In this document: positions 45,566 through 56,269 of the stretch, one piece after another | Layout of the letters: every line of letters begins with the position of its first letter | Position numbering within the stretch: position 1 is the stretch's first letter | Assembly: GCA_011037195.1 (NCBI GenBank) | Contig: JAAEAF010003405.1 | Coordinates: forward strand, 40,451-104,450 | DNA: 64,000 nt | Direction: 5' to 3' | From: Triatoma infestans | Taxonomy: Eukaryota > Arthropoda > Insecta > Hemiptera > Reduviidae | The notes under the pieces: generated by a model | Seen by the model: the letters and a program-made list of their open reading frames with translations, nothing else | Told to the model about the DNA's origin: nothing | The model's database searches: none | Made by a program: the position numbers and the translations under genes

Positions 45566-46440
45566 TCTATTGGGTGTACCATTTAAACTGGCCACTTTTG
45601 AAATAACTTTTAAACGAAAAAAAAGATATCAAAAAAGTGAACGTAACGTTTGTTGAAGCATTTTCACTCTAGTTTATAATGATGTTAATGTTATTTGTTT
45701 TTATTACCTCCTTGCGCACCTGAAATCGGTGATTGAAAGTTGCAAATTATTTTTGACCCCCACTTTTTACTACTGTATTGAAAACTATTAAAAAAATGAA
45801 GAAAAATGCCATTAATTTCATTTAATATTTCAAACTGTTGCCGAGATATTCCAATCATAAAGATTAAATTTTCGTCTTTTTTTTCCCTATATCTTTGTTT
45901 CATAAACTAAAATTAAGAGCGGATTTTCTTATTAATTTCTAATAAATAAGAGAGTTCAATTGCTGACAACACTTAAAACCTATTTTAGAACCATTAGAGA
46001 CTTGAAAATCAGGTAAAACATCATTAAAACAAAACAACATTCCAGCTTATTTACAAAAATCTATAAAAAAAAAATTATTTCCTATTTATTCAATATGAAC
46101 TTTTCGGCTTAACCGGCACAAGTGCAGTCGCTGCCCAACAATGAAGTTGCTAATCGTATCAGCAGGTTTGGATTAAGTTTTCTCTATGTGTTTCTGCAGT
46201 TGTTGATTCCTTGGCATAAATTGTTTCTTTGCGATATCCCCAATGATAACATTCAAGAGGGGTTAAATCTGGCGATCTGGCAGGCCAGCTTACCGGTCCC
46301 TGTCCCCCGATCGAGCGGTTACTGCACATCTCATTCACTTTTCTCCTCGCCAGATCGCCAGATTCTTCGCCGAATTTTAAATAATATAACATTTCCAGAG
46401 ATATAATATATTTCCGTATGCAAAAATTATTGAAAGTGGA
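45566..46440 (-). mobile_element. mariner-like element, 3' half with transposase C-terminus
   Basis: Minus strand 46392-46159 reads VSWPARSPDLTPLECYHWGY, then RKETIYAKESTTAETHRE: the WPARSPDLTPLDFxLWG block and following helix of a Tc1/mariner DDE domain. The protein is broken beyond. Some 500 bases of noncoding DNA follow and end in AAGTGGCCAGTTTAAATGGT and ACACCC (45570-45600), a plausible terminal sequence next to TA. The 5' half is absent. The plus frame at 46122-46406 and the minus frame at 45691-45903 are not separate genes. Confidence 0.7.
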
Positions 46441-47124
46441 ATATGGCCGGAAGAGCCAATTTTGAACCTTAAATTACTGAACCAGTTAGGCGTGGCGGAT
46501 ATTGTGAATGTAAACTAAAGGAATTTATATTACAAAGTGGGTGGAAAATAATAATACCATATTACCAGCATTCTTAAATAGAAAGAAAAGAGGTCCAATT
46601 AGACCAGTCCAAAAAGACCAATTATTGGAAAGGGGTTATGATATTACAAAAACTTTTCAAAAGGGGCACGTAAATACGGAGCCGCTTCAGCATTGCGAGA
46701 CGGCACTTTGAATGAAGTTTCCAGATCACAATATCATGAAAGGCATAGAATGTTTCTTTTATGATCTATCCATGAGAAAGGTTTCACACATTCTTCTGTC
46801 CAAGAAATCGATGAGGAGGTGAAGTTGTTCACGTCCGAGATTGTTCTCACGTGCCCCCTGGATATCCAACTAAACAACACCATCAAACACCAGTGCAGCC
46901 TAAAATTTTATTTTAGGCAGAATGGCTGAAGTCATGGCGTAGGAAAAGAAAGAGGAGGCGATTAAGACTTGATGTTGAAATTTCTTCAATACAGTATTAT
47001 ACAGATTCTTGTTTCGCATTCTAATACTAAACTATCGGGTATGTGTATCGATATTCTAGAATACCTCGAATTCATGACTTAAGGCTACTGCTAGTATGGA
47101 AGCGTATTTTTCTCCTTAATTGCT

Positions 47125-47300
47125 TAGAATGGTCACAAAACCTGTGGCAGATCCAACAACTATCCAAAATCTTGTTCTAGACGTCCTCCTATTTTGTGTA
47201 AATGACTGGCTATCAAAGCGTCTCCAATCAATAGACTGGCCAGGACTCTCAATTGTATCCAACTCAGCGAGAGAAGATACTTCAAATCTCCCTGTTTTGT
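47125..47300 (+). pseudogene. possible Tc1-like transposase fragment
   Basis: A 60-codon open stretch contains NDWLSKRLQSIDWPGLSIVS, which resembles the WLxxxxIxxLDWPxxSPDxNPIE region of Tc1-like transposases with the SPDxNPIE part altered. Similarity is limited to this block. 46500-47120 upstream has nothing firm. Confidence 0.3.
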
Positions 47301-47398
47301 AACTTTCACAAATACTTTAGCCTGGAGATACCCCGCCCTCTCCCACCTGTCCTTCCACTCTAATTATTCTTAAAGCAAGTTTTTTATCATTTTTGTAG

Positions 47399-47431
47399 CC
47401 TGATGATGACCTCCTTAGGTCGAAACGTCTC
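47399..47431 (+). ncRNA. hammerhead-like motif
   Basis: CTGATGA (47400-47406), T, a GACCT-CCTT-AGGTC hairpin (47408-47421), GAAAC (47422-47426) and GTC. The layout, including the extra T, is the same as in the foldback element at 23 kb. No convincing stem I or III partner is visible, so this may be only a remnant. Confidence 0.3.
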
Positions 47432-48257
47432 GAAATAAAAATAACATACAATTGAGAAGTTTTACTATCACTCCTCAATAGTATAATTAAATAGGATTTT
47501 TATAAATTTTTATTAATAAAAATTAAAGTGTATAATATTTCAAGCAGTGTCTATTTCAATTTTAATTCACATTAAATTTTAAATAGATTATTCTGTGCAA
47601 TATATAACGATAATAACATAATATATACATCATCTATGGAGCTGAGCAATATAGGTAGTGGTCGATCTACTGATTGTTATCAGCAGGTTATGTGGAAACT
47701 GGAAGAAAGGGAGAGAGGTATTGAATGATGTGGTTGATTGATTGACCAGCGTTGATGGAAGAGGCCTCAAGCCTGGAGAGCCCGAGGTTGGTTGCTCTAC
47801 CTACCCGGCACCATGGTTGCAATAATAGCAATAGGTTATGTTATAGTGAGTGCGGTATACCAGAACTCCACTTCCCTTTTCATCACATCCTGGTCCATTT
47901 CCATCCTGATATGTGTGTATGTGTGTGTATATGTACTTGGCCTTTAACCTAGCCTACTGAATGTAGAGAAATATTATACCCAAACATGAAGCCAACCTAA
48001 CTGAGAGCCAGGGAGTCTGTGAACGCGATTCTGGTTTGATGACGGGGCAGGAAGGCGCTTGGAGGGGGAGGGCGCTAGCTCTCTTATCTAAACTTTACGG
48101 TCAGAAACTGTTCACCCAGATAACACTATTCATATATTTACACACCGGATGAGTAAACGCCTTTACCACTAAATTGTATCCAACCACACTGGTTCGATGA
48201 GTGCATGCTGAGCATGGTGTGTGTGTGTGTGTTGCGGTGTAATGTAATTCACTATAA

Positions 48258-48290
<33 letters not shown>

Positions 48291-48984
48291 GTTAAAAGAG
48301 ATAGCTGTTTTGGTATTTTTGGACAAAATAAAAGCCACGCAGTAAAAAGCATAAAGTATCTTGTCTCCAACATCACAGGTGTGGTGGAACACGATGATGG
48401 TATAGCTTGCAAATCATTTCAGTATATAAATATATATGGTATTCATAAAAGGAACCAGCCTGGAATGTAGATAGCGGATTAAACTTGACATTTAAAATTT
48501 GTTGTATAAAATACATTTCTTCTTTTTTCTAGCTGCCATAGGGACACACACAGCTGATTTTAATACGCTACTATCATCATGTTTTTCTCTTCTTTTATTT
48601 TAAAATATTTCTTTGATAAAATATTTCATAGAAATGTGAAAAAAGCAAAAATAAATTTAGTAGTTACAAAAACATAGCACTCTCTTTAGCGCGGTAATAA
48701 AACCACAACATTTGGTTGGTAGACCTGTCTTTTATTATCAATATTACTATAAAATAAATTAATGCATTTTTTAGTTATTGTTATATATAGTTAATGAGGG
48801 ATCACTTAAAGTATAAATAAAAATGATGATATTAAAGTTTTGAGAGTTTTATTATCTTTTTTAATGCTAGAATTTTTTATCAAGTATACGATCACAAATA
48901 AACAACACACAATTGTTTACATGAACTGTCATTTACACCATACATTAAACTTCTCACTTCACAAAAAATTCTAACCTAGAAATA
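47432..48984. other. mixed region: GC-richer island and microsatellites
   Basis: 47740-48130 is clearly less AT-rich. Within it an acceptor-like TTGATTGATTGACCAG (to about 47750) and donor GTGAGTGC (about 47847) bracket about 97 bases open in one frame (MEEASSLESPRLVALP...); the family is not recognised. (TG)n and (AT)n tracts are at 48217-48232 and 48257-48290. An acceptor-like TTTCTTCTTTTTTCTAG ends at about 48532. None is strong enough to call an exon. Confidence 0.3.
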
Positions 48985-49160
48985 AATTTTACTTTAGTGA
49001 ATGATTTTTCTCTTAAGTTTATATGCGATTTTCTTTCCAACAATTCTTATTTCCATTAAAATTGGCATGCTAACTGCAATACTGAAGCTTATAACTTTTA
49101 TTGAACAATTCTGTTATAGAAAAAAAAAAAATATTTGAGAAGGATTGGAAAATCTAATAG
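48985..49160 (+). mobile_element. family A repeat, internal fragment
   Basis: ATTTTACTTTAGTGAATGAT, then TTTTATGCGATTTTCTTTCC-like sequence, ATTAAAATTGGCATGCTAAC and ATAACTTTTATTGAACAATT: the module in family order. Confidence 0.6.
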
Positions 49161-49194
49161 TTAGGATTCATAGAACTTTTAAACTCATACGAAT

Positions 49195-49800
49195 ATAGAG
49201 GGCAATAAGAGGGCGCATAAGTTGGCTAAAAAGGAATCCTCAAACGCCATTTTGTGGTTCGAGCCAGCAGTAGCTACTCAACTTTGGCCAGGGAAGTTAA
49301 ACAATGCAGCTGTGGGAATTAGAGTAGCACTGGAGAGTCACGGATGGGTGTTTGCAGGCTAAAAGATTTATAAAAGGCATAAACAAGGGGGGGAAATGAA
49401 ATATCTTTTATCCCTGAGCAGGAAACAATTGTAAGGTCTCTTGGATAGCAAGCTGATTACTCAAAGTAGGCAGGACATCTAGACCTCTGTATCGGAATTG
49501 TGACGATAGAGTCAAGGACGATTTACCACTAGCTAGGTACAGTGTCCCCGGTTCTGCATATGTGAGAGGGAATTCTGCAACACTCTCAAGGGATGCTTGG
49601 CGGAAAGTTAGAGATTAAGGATATCTTAAGATATTGCTGTCTGACCCTAGATTGCTGGGGAAGACTTCTTAGAAGTAGCTTTTTTTTGTTGGGGAGCCTT
49701 AAATGTCTTAGATCTCGCGCTTTTGAGCACCCAGCAATAATAATAATAATAGTAATTTTTAAATTGTCTATAGCTTTGCTGCCGCCAGGGAAACGGCGCC
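49195..49800 (+). pseudogene. LINE RNase H end and knuckle tail, decayed
   Basis: Reads GNKRAHKLAKKESSNAILWF and EPAV, the GNExADxLAKxGSS...EP motif just after the last RNase H Asp (Asp replaced by His here). KYLLSLSRKQL then GLL follow, the SRxQLRxLxGLLTGHC lead-in. RYSVPGSAYVREGN lies in another frame. Frameshifted and stop-ridden. The 73-codon frame 49593-49814 includes an (ATA)n tract at 49736-49752 and is not a gene. Confidence 0.6.
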
Positions 49801-50169
49801 GTAGTCCTGACTGAAGGTAGTCCGGTAAAACTTATTGCTTTAAAACATTAACTTCAGGTGTGAATGTTTGGCGTGAGATAAATTTTTTGTTGCTTCCATT
49901 CCAAGTAGTAATATTTAAAACCTATGACGTCTAAAAAAAATATAATAATAGCTATATTAATAACCAATATTACTTAAGAACATCTAAGGATGATGAAAAC
50001 AATTTAGATATTGTCTACCAAACGAACCAAAATTGACAAATGTATATTAGTTTAAAGATAATCTCGAAACGATTTCAGAGAAAACTGCAAAAATCTCAAG
50101 AACAGGTTCATCGAGCTGGGACCTTTTTTTGGTATGAGCGATCAGTCTCTTCGGGAAAATCATCTAGGT

Positions 50170-50490
50170 CTGGGGCAGGTTAATTTTTGTCAGTACAATT
50201 GTCACCGGGAATGTTCTGTGGCGTGCTTCAGACTGAGTACTTTGAATATGAGCCTTGCATGTTGACAGGTTTGTAGATGCTGGGGTCACCTGAACAAGAT
50301 GGGCGTAGAATACGATACCACTTGCAGATTTCTGTGGGTAATACTCCAATACAAGGTCTAATGACGCTGTTATCCTGAGAAAGTTTAGAAGCCAGATTAC
50401 TTACCGAGTATTGAAACTGAGAATTGAGTAGGGAAAATCCTCCCTAAAACCTTCTCAAGGATGAATCTTTGAAGAAGTTTATAAAGTTTC
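50170..50490 (+). pseudogene. LINE 3' end with LTGxCR motif, decayed
   Basis: MLTGLCRCWGHLNKMGVEYD followed by TTCRF matches LLTGHCxLxxHLxxLGxxxDxxCRxC, the C-terminal block of RNase H-bearing LINEs. The final block (AGAAGCCAGATTACTTACCG onward) aligns with 32085-32170 and 44550-44640. Dead copy. Confidence 0.65.
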
Positions 50491-50494
50491 ATTA

Positions 50495-51040
50495 AAACAA
50501 CCTTGTTTGTAGCAATCAGTAGGTCTCGATCTTTCTATATTTTCGTACGGCGTATTACAGTTTTATGATACTATAGATCATTAAAGCAAGGTATAACAGT
50601 TGAAAATAGCGTGTCAAGAAAGCATCAAGGAAAGCAGAACCAAAAAATCCATCAATTGAATACAAAATGAAATTAAATTGAAACAAAGAAATGCGTGATC
50701 AAAACAAATCATTCAATTGGATACCATATTTAGTGTGGGGATCGGATTAATGATAGCTGAATGAATATAGACCATCTTCTTAACTCTTTAGAAATGAATA
50801 TTGATAAGGAGTTTAAGTTCTTCACCACCTACAATTAATCAAACAGAAGCAGATTATATTCTCGATTGTTTCTAGCGCCCCAAAGTCTCGTGCGTTGATA
50901 ATAGGAATGACGAAGATCTTAATACCAACAATAGCAATAATAAGTAAATGGGAAAATCAATTGGTGAAACGACAACAAACGATTTTGGTCAAAATGAAGT
51001 TGCCTTTGGTGTGTATGTGTATATACAGTCACCACAGTAA
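50495..51040. other. AT-rich region, nothing recognised
   Basis: No gene or repeat family seen. Confidence 0.55.
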
Positions 51041-51045
51041 GATCA

Positions 51046-51264
51046 GTAGTCAAGTAGATGAATATGGTTGTCGCCAACTGTGGTGGCAAAAGGTACTGTA
51101 CAGCACTTCTCTCGGTTTAGGCTGTCCTCGAGTTGGGATAGCACTTCTCTGGCTCACACTTCAACCATTCGGTGTTCTAGAACATCGATGACAGGAGTGA
51201 GTGCGGGCATTTCCTTGATGATGTTGACGTGCCACTGCTCAAAGCTCACAACAAGCAACCCTTT
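51046..51264 (-). pseudogene. unassigned protein-like reading with one in-frame stop
   Basis: Minus strand reads KGLLVVSFEQWHVNIIKEMP, ALTPVIDVLEHRMVEV, one stop, then AREVLSQLEDSLNREKCCT. Composition and codon pattern look protein-like over 73 codons. I recognise no family; it could be worn transposon or host coding sequence, or chance. Confidence 0.25.
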
Positions 51265-51900
51265 CTCAGTGATTGATCACAACTGAGAGTAGAGAGTAAA
51301 TATTGGTAGTGTGGTCCTGTCTCGCTTTCTATCAGGCCGTATAGAGTGAGTATCAGGAGATAGGACGGGAGCACTATTAAATGGGTATGACTGTTGAAGA
51401 TGGACGACGGTAAGAGTGGAGAGGTCTGATGTAGATGGGTTTGAATGAGACGCGCGCGCGCAGCAACGCACGCACGCGGGAAAGAGAGAAGGGTTAAGTG
51501 AACCCCTGTTGTCTAGCATACATTCCAACCTACTACACTTTGCCTTCCAGCAAAGTGAGACCATTTCACTGTTAGTCCCTTTACTTGCTACCGCCTCGCA
51601 CAAGATCTCTCCGTCCAGTTTCCTCAAACCTCCCTCTTCTAACCTTCTTCTCTCTATTGATATCCTCTATAGCATTTCAGCAGGTATACACTCACTTTCT
51701 TGTGTGTGTTTGTGTGATAGAGAGGGAGTGAGACAGAGGAAGAGAAAGCTCCATCCATTTCCTCCTCTTCACAGGCAAACCACTCGACCTCCAAACCTGA
51801 CCGACGGTTCACCTACTATTCAGAGTGGGACTTTTAATGGAAACTCTGGCCGTATCCTAGAAAAGGAGAATGTCCTACCAAGCTGAGAACCTTCAACTCT
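51265..51900. other. GC-richer island with CpG run
   Basis: 51449-51480 has GACGCGCGCGCGCAGC and ACGCACGCACGCGGG; CpG is otherwise scarce in the window. GA-rich tracts (51480-51495, 51716-51745) are present. Frames of 116 codons minus and 125 codons plus overlap with no domain. Possibly a promoter or untranslated exon region; no start signal can be fixed. Confidence 0.3.
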
Positions 51901-52433
51901 ATTGCCGTCATTCAATACAAATTCTAAGGTACCCCCACAATACTAAATTAAATTATTATTTTCATCTTGAGATATCTTGTTTTCTATCACAATAGCTATT
52001 CATTAATTTTGTATAGACAGATGTTATTGTTCACCAAAAATTCCAATGAAATGTTGTATATTAAATATGCTTGATGAATTTATATTCAATTTAATAAAAC
52101 AAAGAGCTTTTACTGACTTATGCAATGGTTTATTTTTTGTATAGTGATACCCTCAAGCATATTGTGAGCTTTCCGCTTCTTAAAGCACGTAATAAAATCA
52201 TTACTAAAAGTGTTTTTACCTCAGTGAACATATCACAGTACAGTTTTTACTTTTATTAAAACTATCTGCATATCATTCGTTGACTACTCTATTGTTCATA
52301 GAAATAATGACAATTCTTGTGTCACGACTTGCACAAGTTTTTTCATTCTTTATATTTATTACAATTCTAAACATTGACAAATTTTAAAATAGGAATTTTT
52401 ATTAAAAAGTTTAATTCTTTTTTCTCCCACCAG

Positions 52434-52490
52434 GTGAAGGAACAGAATGTACTGGAACAGTATATCAGTTTATTGAGGGAAGCTAAATAG
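52434..52490 (+). CDS. candidate terminal coding exon with stop codon
   Basis: A strong acceptor (AATTCTTTTTTCTCCCACCAG, ending 52433) is followed by a short open stretch. In phase 0 it reads VKEQNVLEQYISLLREAK and stops at TAG 52488-52490; it looks like an amphipathic helix. In the phase left by the candidate exon at 38930-39005 it reads EGTECTGTVYQFIEGS after a split Gly codon and stops at TAA (52485-52487). AATAAA signals follow at 52515-52520 and 52542-52547. I do not recognise the protein in either frame. An intron of 13.4 kb between the two candidate exons would hold several transposons, which is ordinary for large insect genomes. Confidence 0.45.
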   Translation: MKEQNVLEQYISLLREAK

Positions 52491-52514
52491 CTCAGCTCTG
52501 CACAGGATTTTCCA

Positions 52515-52547
52515 AATAAATTTGGCCTGAAAAACAATTGAAATAAA
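52515..52547 (+). terminator. candidate poly(A) signals
   Basis: Two AATAAA hexamers 25-60 bases after the stop of the candidate terminal exon. In AT-rich DNA the hexamer is common, so the value lies only in the position. Confidence 0.35.
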
Positions 52548-52549
52548 AG

Positions 52550-53390
52550 TATTAGAATATTTTGTTATGTAGTTCACGTTAGGAAAATCTTTGGAAACAG
52601 TTTTTGAGAAGTCTCATAAAATTTGAAAAATTATTCTTTAAAATTATTACACTTTCAGTAATACGATTTGGTTCATTAAATCAATTTAATTATCCTATGA
52701 ATTATATAGTTTAAGCAATTTTAGTGGAAATCCTAGGATTAATGAATCCTTAGAACTTTCCAGAAATAAATTTTCCTAAGAAAAAAATTTAAAATAAAAA
52801 TTGACCTTCAATGCAATACAAACCCTTTGATAATTGCATAATTGTATTTACCTTTTGTTGTGATTGGCTGTTAAAAATGCACAATTCCAAAACTAGGAGT
52901 ATATTTCCAAAAATTACGTTCTTTATTTTAATGTTTTTCTAATAAGGAATTTTATTATGAATTGAGGAATCCTTGTTCTACACTTCCATTTGTATAATTT
53001 TTCAAAAATTTTCGAGGTTTTGAGTTAGGACAATCTTTCTTAGTTTTTCCTAAATGTTTTGGGAAAGGTTCCCATCATCTGTTGTAAAAATAGAGTCATT
53101 TTTGTAATTGTTTCAATAAAATGTTTAAAAAATATCAAAAGAAGAAACTAAAAATATTTATCTTACTTGCAGTAAGTATGGAGTTCTTTTATTGGTAATC
53201 TAATTTATAATGTACAAGTAACTGGATTATTTTGAGCGAGAAACTGAGGATGGAGGTTCTCTTTTGGTTATAAAGGTTATCGCATATTGTAATTAAATAT
53301 TGTTTTGATAATGTCTTCGCATGTTGAGTTAGTATTTAAGTTGATTTGAGTTTTTAGTTGCATTTATGTGTTGTATTAATTCTTTTATCG
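52550..53390. other. AT-rich region, nothing recognised
   Basis: Stops in every frame; no repeat family seen. Confidence 0.6.
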
Positions 53391-53392
53391 AC

Positions 53393-53432
53393 AATCCAGC
53401 ATGCTACTACTGAGCTAATCGCTTCCCTATTA
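53393..53432 (-). repeat. SINE family 1 head fragment
   Basis: Minus strand GGGAAGCGATTAGCTCAGTA and GTAGCATGCTGGATTGTCG: the A-box half of the tRNA-like head. B-box and body are missing. Confidence 0.55.
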
Positions 53433-53571
53433 TGTTCATTTAATTTATTGGGGCAAACAATTTAAATTAACGTGGTATCACTCTTTATAAAAGCAAATTA
53501 ATATTGAAATTTGGTTTTCTTTTTTTGAGGGAATCTTGAATTCTGCAAGATTGTACAAGTGATTTATGTTC

Positions 53572-53602
53572 GGAACGTTTCGATATATAATGCATCATCA
53601 GC
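53572..53602 (-). ncRNA. hammerhead-like motif
   Basis: Minus strand CTGATGA (53601-53595), T, a weak stem GCATTATATAT region, CGAAAC (53582-53577) and GTTCCG. Same order and extra T as at 47399-47431. It lies about 190 bases past the end of the Jockey ORF on the same strand. Confidence 0.25.
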
Positions 53603-53793
53603 CTAGTTTATCCTATATTATTTAAAAACATCATAATTATTAGTATATTGACGTATGGAAAGTTTACTGTTTGGAATTCACAATCTACATAAATAAATAT
53701 AATAAGTGAATATGATGATGTGTGATGATAAATGACGTGATTAGCTGGAGGAGAGAAGCTACCCAGCGGTAACACTCTCACAGGAATTACTTC

Positions 53794-56050
53794 CTATTGC
53801 TGGAATTGCCAACAGTGTCTCAGACGACGGGGTGGATTATCTGGTATAGTTGTGGAGGCGAGGTTTTGAACAAGAGGATTAGAGTTGAGGGCGAGAGTCA
53901 TAGAAATTTTTATATTTAGTTTGACATCTTCAGATACATATGGGCTGTCGTGGAGGGTGGAATTAGAGACATAGAATGGAGCATCTGTTATCTGACGGAG
54001 TATTTTTGACTGAAAAGACTGAATTTTCTGGGAATTTGAGCGCTTGGTGGAACCCCACAGTTCAAGTTCGTAGTCCATATCGGTTTAAGGATATAGTTGT
54101 ATATTAGTGGTTTGTGCTCGAGAGGTAGTTTCGATCGTCTTCCTATTAGTCTGAGAAGTAACATATTCCGTTTGTTAAGTTAGTCTTTTTAGTTTCGTAT
54201 GTGGATTCCATGTTGGTCTTTTGTCGATTACTTCCCAAGGAACAAACTAAGTTTGCAGGAGAGAGTGTTATTGAGTTGAAGGTTACTGAAGGACAGGAGC
54301 ATGAAGCAGGGTAAAGGTGATTTGTTGACATTTTTGTGGGTTGAGTTTAATTCGCCATTTTTTGGCCCAAGATTCTATTTTATTTAAATGATTCTGTAAG
54401 AGAATGGAGGCAGTTATGGGACCAGAGCTAGATGCAAGGATGGCAGTGTCATCAGCGTAAGTGCAAAGAAGAGTGTTTGTTCGGGTTGGTAGATCTGAAG
54501 TGAATACAGTATATAGAAGCGGTCCAAGTATACTACCCTGAGGAACTCCTGCATCGGCCAGCGAGTAGTCAGAGGTAGCAGATGATCCGCAAGTAATCTC
54601 AAAGTAGCGGTCAGATAGATAAGTGTTGATGAGTAAATAATAGGTTGATGGTAGGCATTTCTTTAGCTTCCACAGTAATCCTGGATGCCATACCCGATCG
54701 AAGGCTCGAGCCACGTCAAGGAAGGCACAACAGCAGTACTGTTTCCGCTCAAGTGCCGTAGCAATGGTGCTGTGTTGTTTTCGAAAGGCAAACTGATGTG
54801 ACGATTTTCAAAACGGCAAACGGATGATTTGTTCTTTTTCCAGAGTGGGGTAAAGCCGTTTCAATGACAATTTCTCCAGTATTTTTCCTGAAATAGGTAA
54901 CAAATTTGTGGGCTTGTGTGAGGTTGGAAGGTGAGAAGGTTTATTAGGTTCTGGAATCATTTTTTTCGTAGAGAATTTTCACAATAGAGGAATATATGTG
55001 ATTCTGAGAACTGAATTATAAATGTAGGCGAGAAAAGCAATGGCTTTTTTTGGAAGGTGACGAATAATTTGAGTTGTTATTAAATCGTATCCAGGAGTTT
55101 TTTAGACGGGAAGTTTTTTATGATATGTTTAACATCAGAGGGGGTGAACGCTTTTGGAGTAAGGAGAGTGGCAGAGAAGCGTCTAATTCAGTCATTTCGT
55201 TAGTGGCGTGTAAGTCATCTAGTACGTCTTGATGAGGAGTAAATACATTGGATACGTGATTTTTAAATTCAGTGCTTTATCGTGATCTGGTTTTGTCTAT
55301 GTTCCATCGTCACATCTTAGAGGAGAAGAAACATGTTTGTAAGAGAGATGTCGTTTGGTAGCGGGCCCAAGAGATTTAAAGAATATGTACTCTTTATACT
55401 TCACTGATCGGAGTTTTTGCAATTCGCTTTTTAATCGTCTAGTCAGTGTGTTGCATATCAGTCTGTCCCTTGGGTAGCGACTGTGTTGCCACACTGAGCG
55501 AGCTCCTCGTTTTTCTCTTATGAGCATTCTGACTAGGATTGGTAAGTTTAGGTGTGATGACGTTTTTTTGGAATATTTTGACTGAAGTGCCAGATGGAAG
55601 CTTGAATTAGTTAGTTAATGTCCGTACTGCATTGTCTATTTCGTCAGGTGTTTCAAGGGAGATCAACAAATTCAGTTTACCTTGTAGTGCATTCTCAAAA
55701 AGTGTCCAGTCTACAGCTCCTATGAATAGAGAAGAAGAAGGTGTGGCGGGTTATGGAGTTATACTGAGTGTAAGGAGAACTGGGCTGTGGTCTGAAGAGA
55801 GATCGGTAACTGTGTAGATGTCTTTATAGATAGATGCCATTTTAGAAGAGATGAATATGTCCAATATGTCAGGTAGTTTGGTTAGTGATGTTGGCCAGTA
55901 GGTTGGTTGATCTGGTGATAAGACTTCGTACTGAGAAAGCGTCCGCCTCCTAGGATTTGGAGTGTGACAGCCCCATTGAGGATGCTTGGCATTATAATCA
56001 CCACCAGCCAGAAATTTGAGGCCAAGAGTCTGAAAGAAATGTTGAAAGTC
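53794..56050 (-). pseudogene. Jockey-type LINE, ORF2 from endonuclease to C-terminus, decayed
   Basis: From 56040 downward: FLAGGDYNAKHPQWGC and, further on, PDILDIF and LSSDHSPVLLTL, the C-terminal endonuclease motifs GGDFNAKHxxWG and SDHxPV. A linker follows at 55527-55300. In the RT region AFDRVWHPGLLWKLK (motif A, about 54710), AGVPQGSILGPLLYTVFTSD (motif B) and CTYADDTAILASSS (motif C with both aspartates kept) are followed by WAKKWRIKLNPQKCQQITF. The open frame 54283-54714 covers these. 53794-54078 holds the C-terminus: ELWGSTKRSNSQKIQSFQSK and ILRQITDAPFYVSN, ending RRLRHCWQFQQ. The element lacks ORF1 and the first half of the endonuclease; 54740-55290 is full of frameshifts. It copied itself by target-primed reverse transcription; this copy is dead though motif C is intact. 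Confidence 0.9.
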
Positions 56051-56067
56051 TGAAGAACAAATAGATT

Positions 56068-56268
56068 TAACTTTAGAAGTTTTAACTTTCTACAATTTTT
56101 GGTTTTTGAGCTATGCTGTTCACACACACACACACACACAGACGATTTTCTAAAAATGTTTGGACTCAGGGGACGTCGAAACGGAAATTTCCGTGAAAAT
56201 TCGATATCAAAAATTTGACGCGATTACAATACTTCCTCTTATTAGGAGTAAGAGAAAGTAAAAAAACA
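56068..56268 (-). mobile_element. family A repeat, 5' end with TG microsatellite
   Basis: Minus strand from 56268: TTTACTTTCTCTTACTCCTA and ATAAGAGGAAGTATTGTAATCG, then GAATTTTCACGGAAATTTCC, CGTCCCCTGAGTCC, a TG tract (56121-56142 as AC on plus) and GAACAGCATAGCTCAAAAAC. The hairpin is kept with one change. It directly abuts the truncated start of the Jockey element. Confidence 0.88.
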
Positions 56269-56269
56269 A

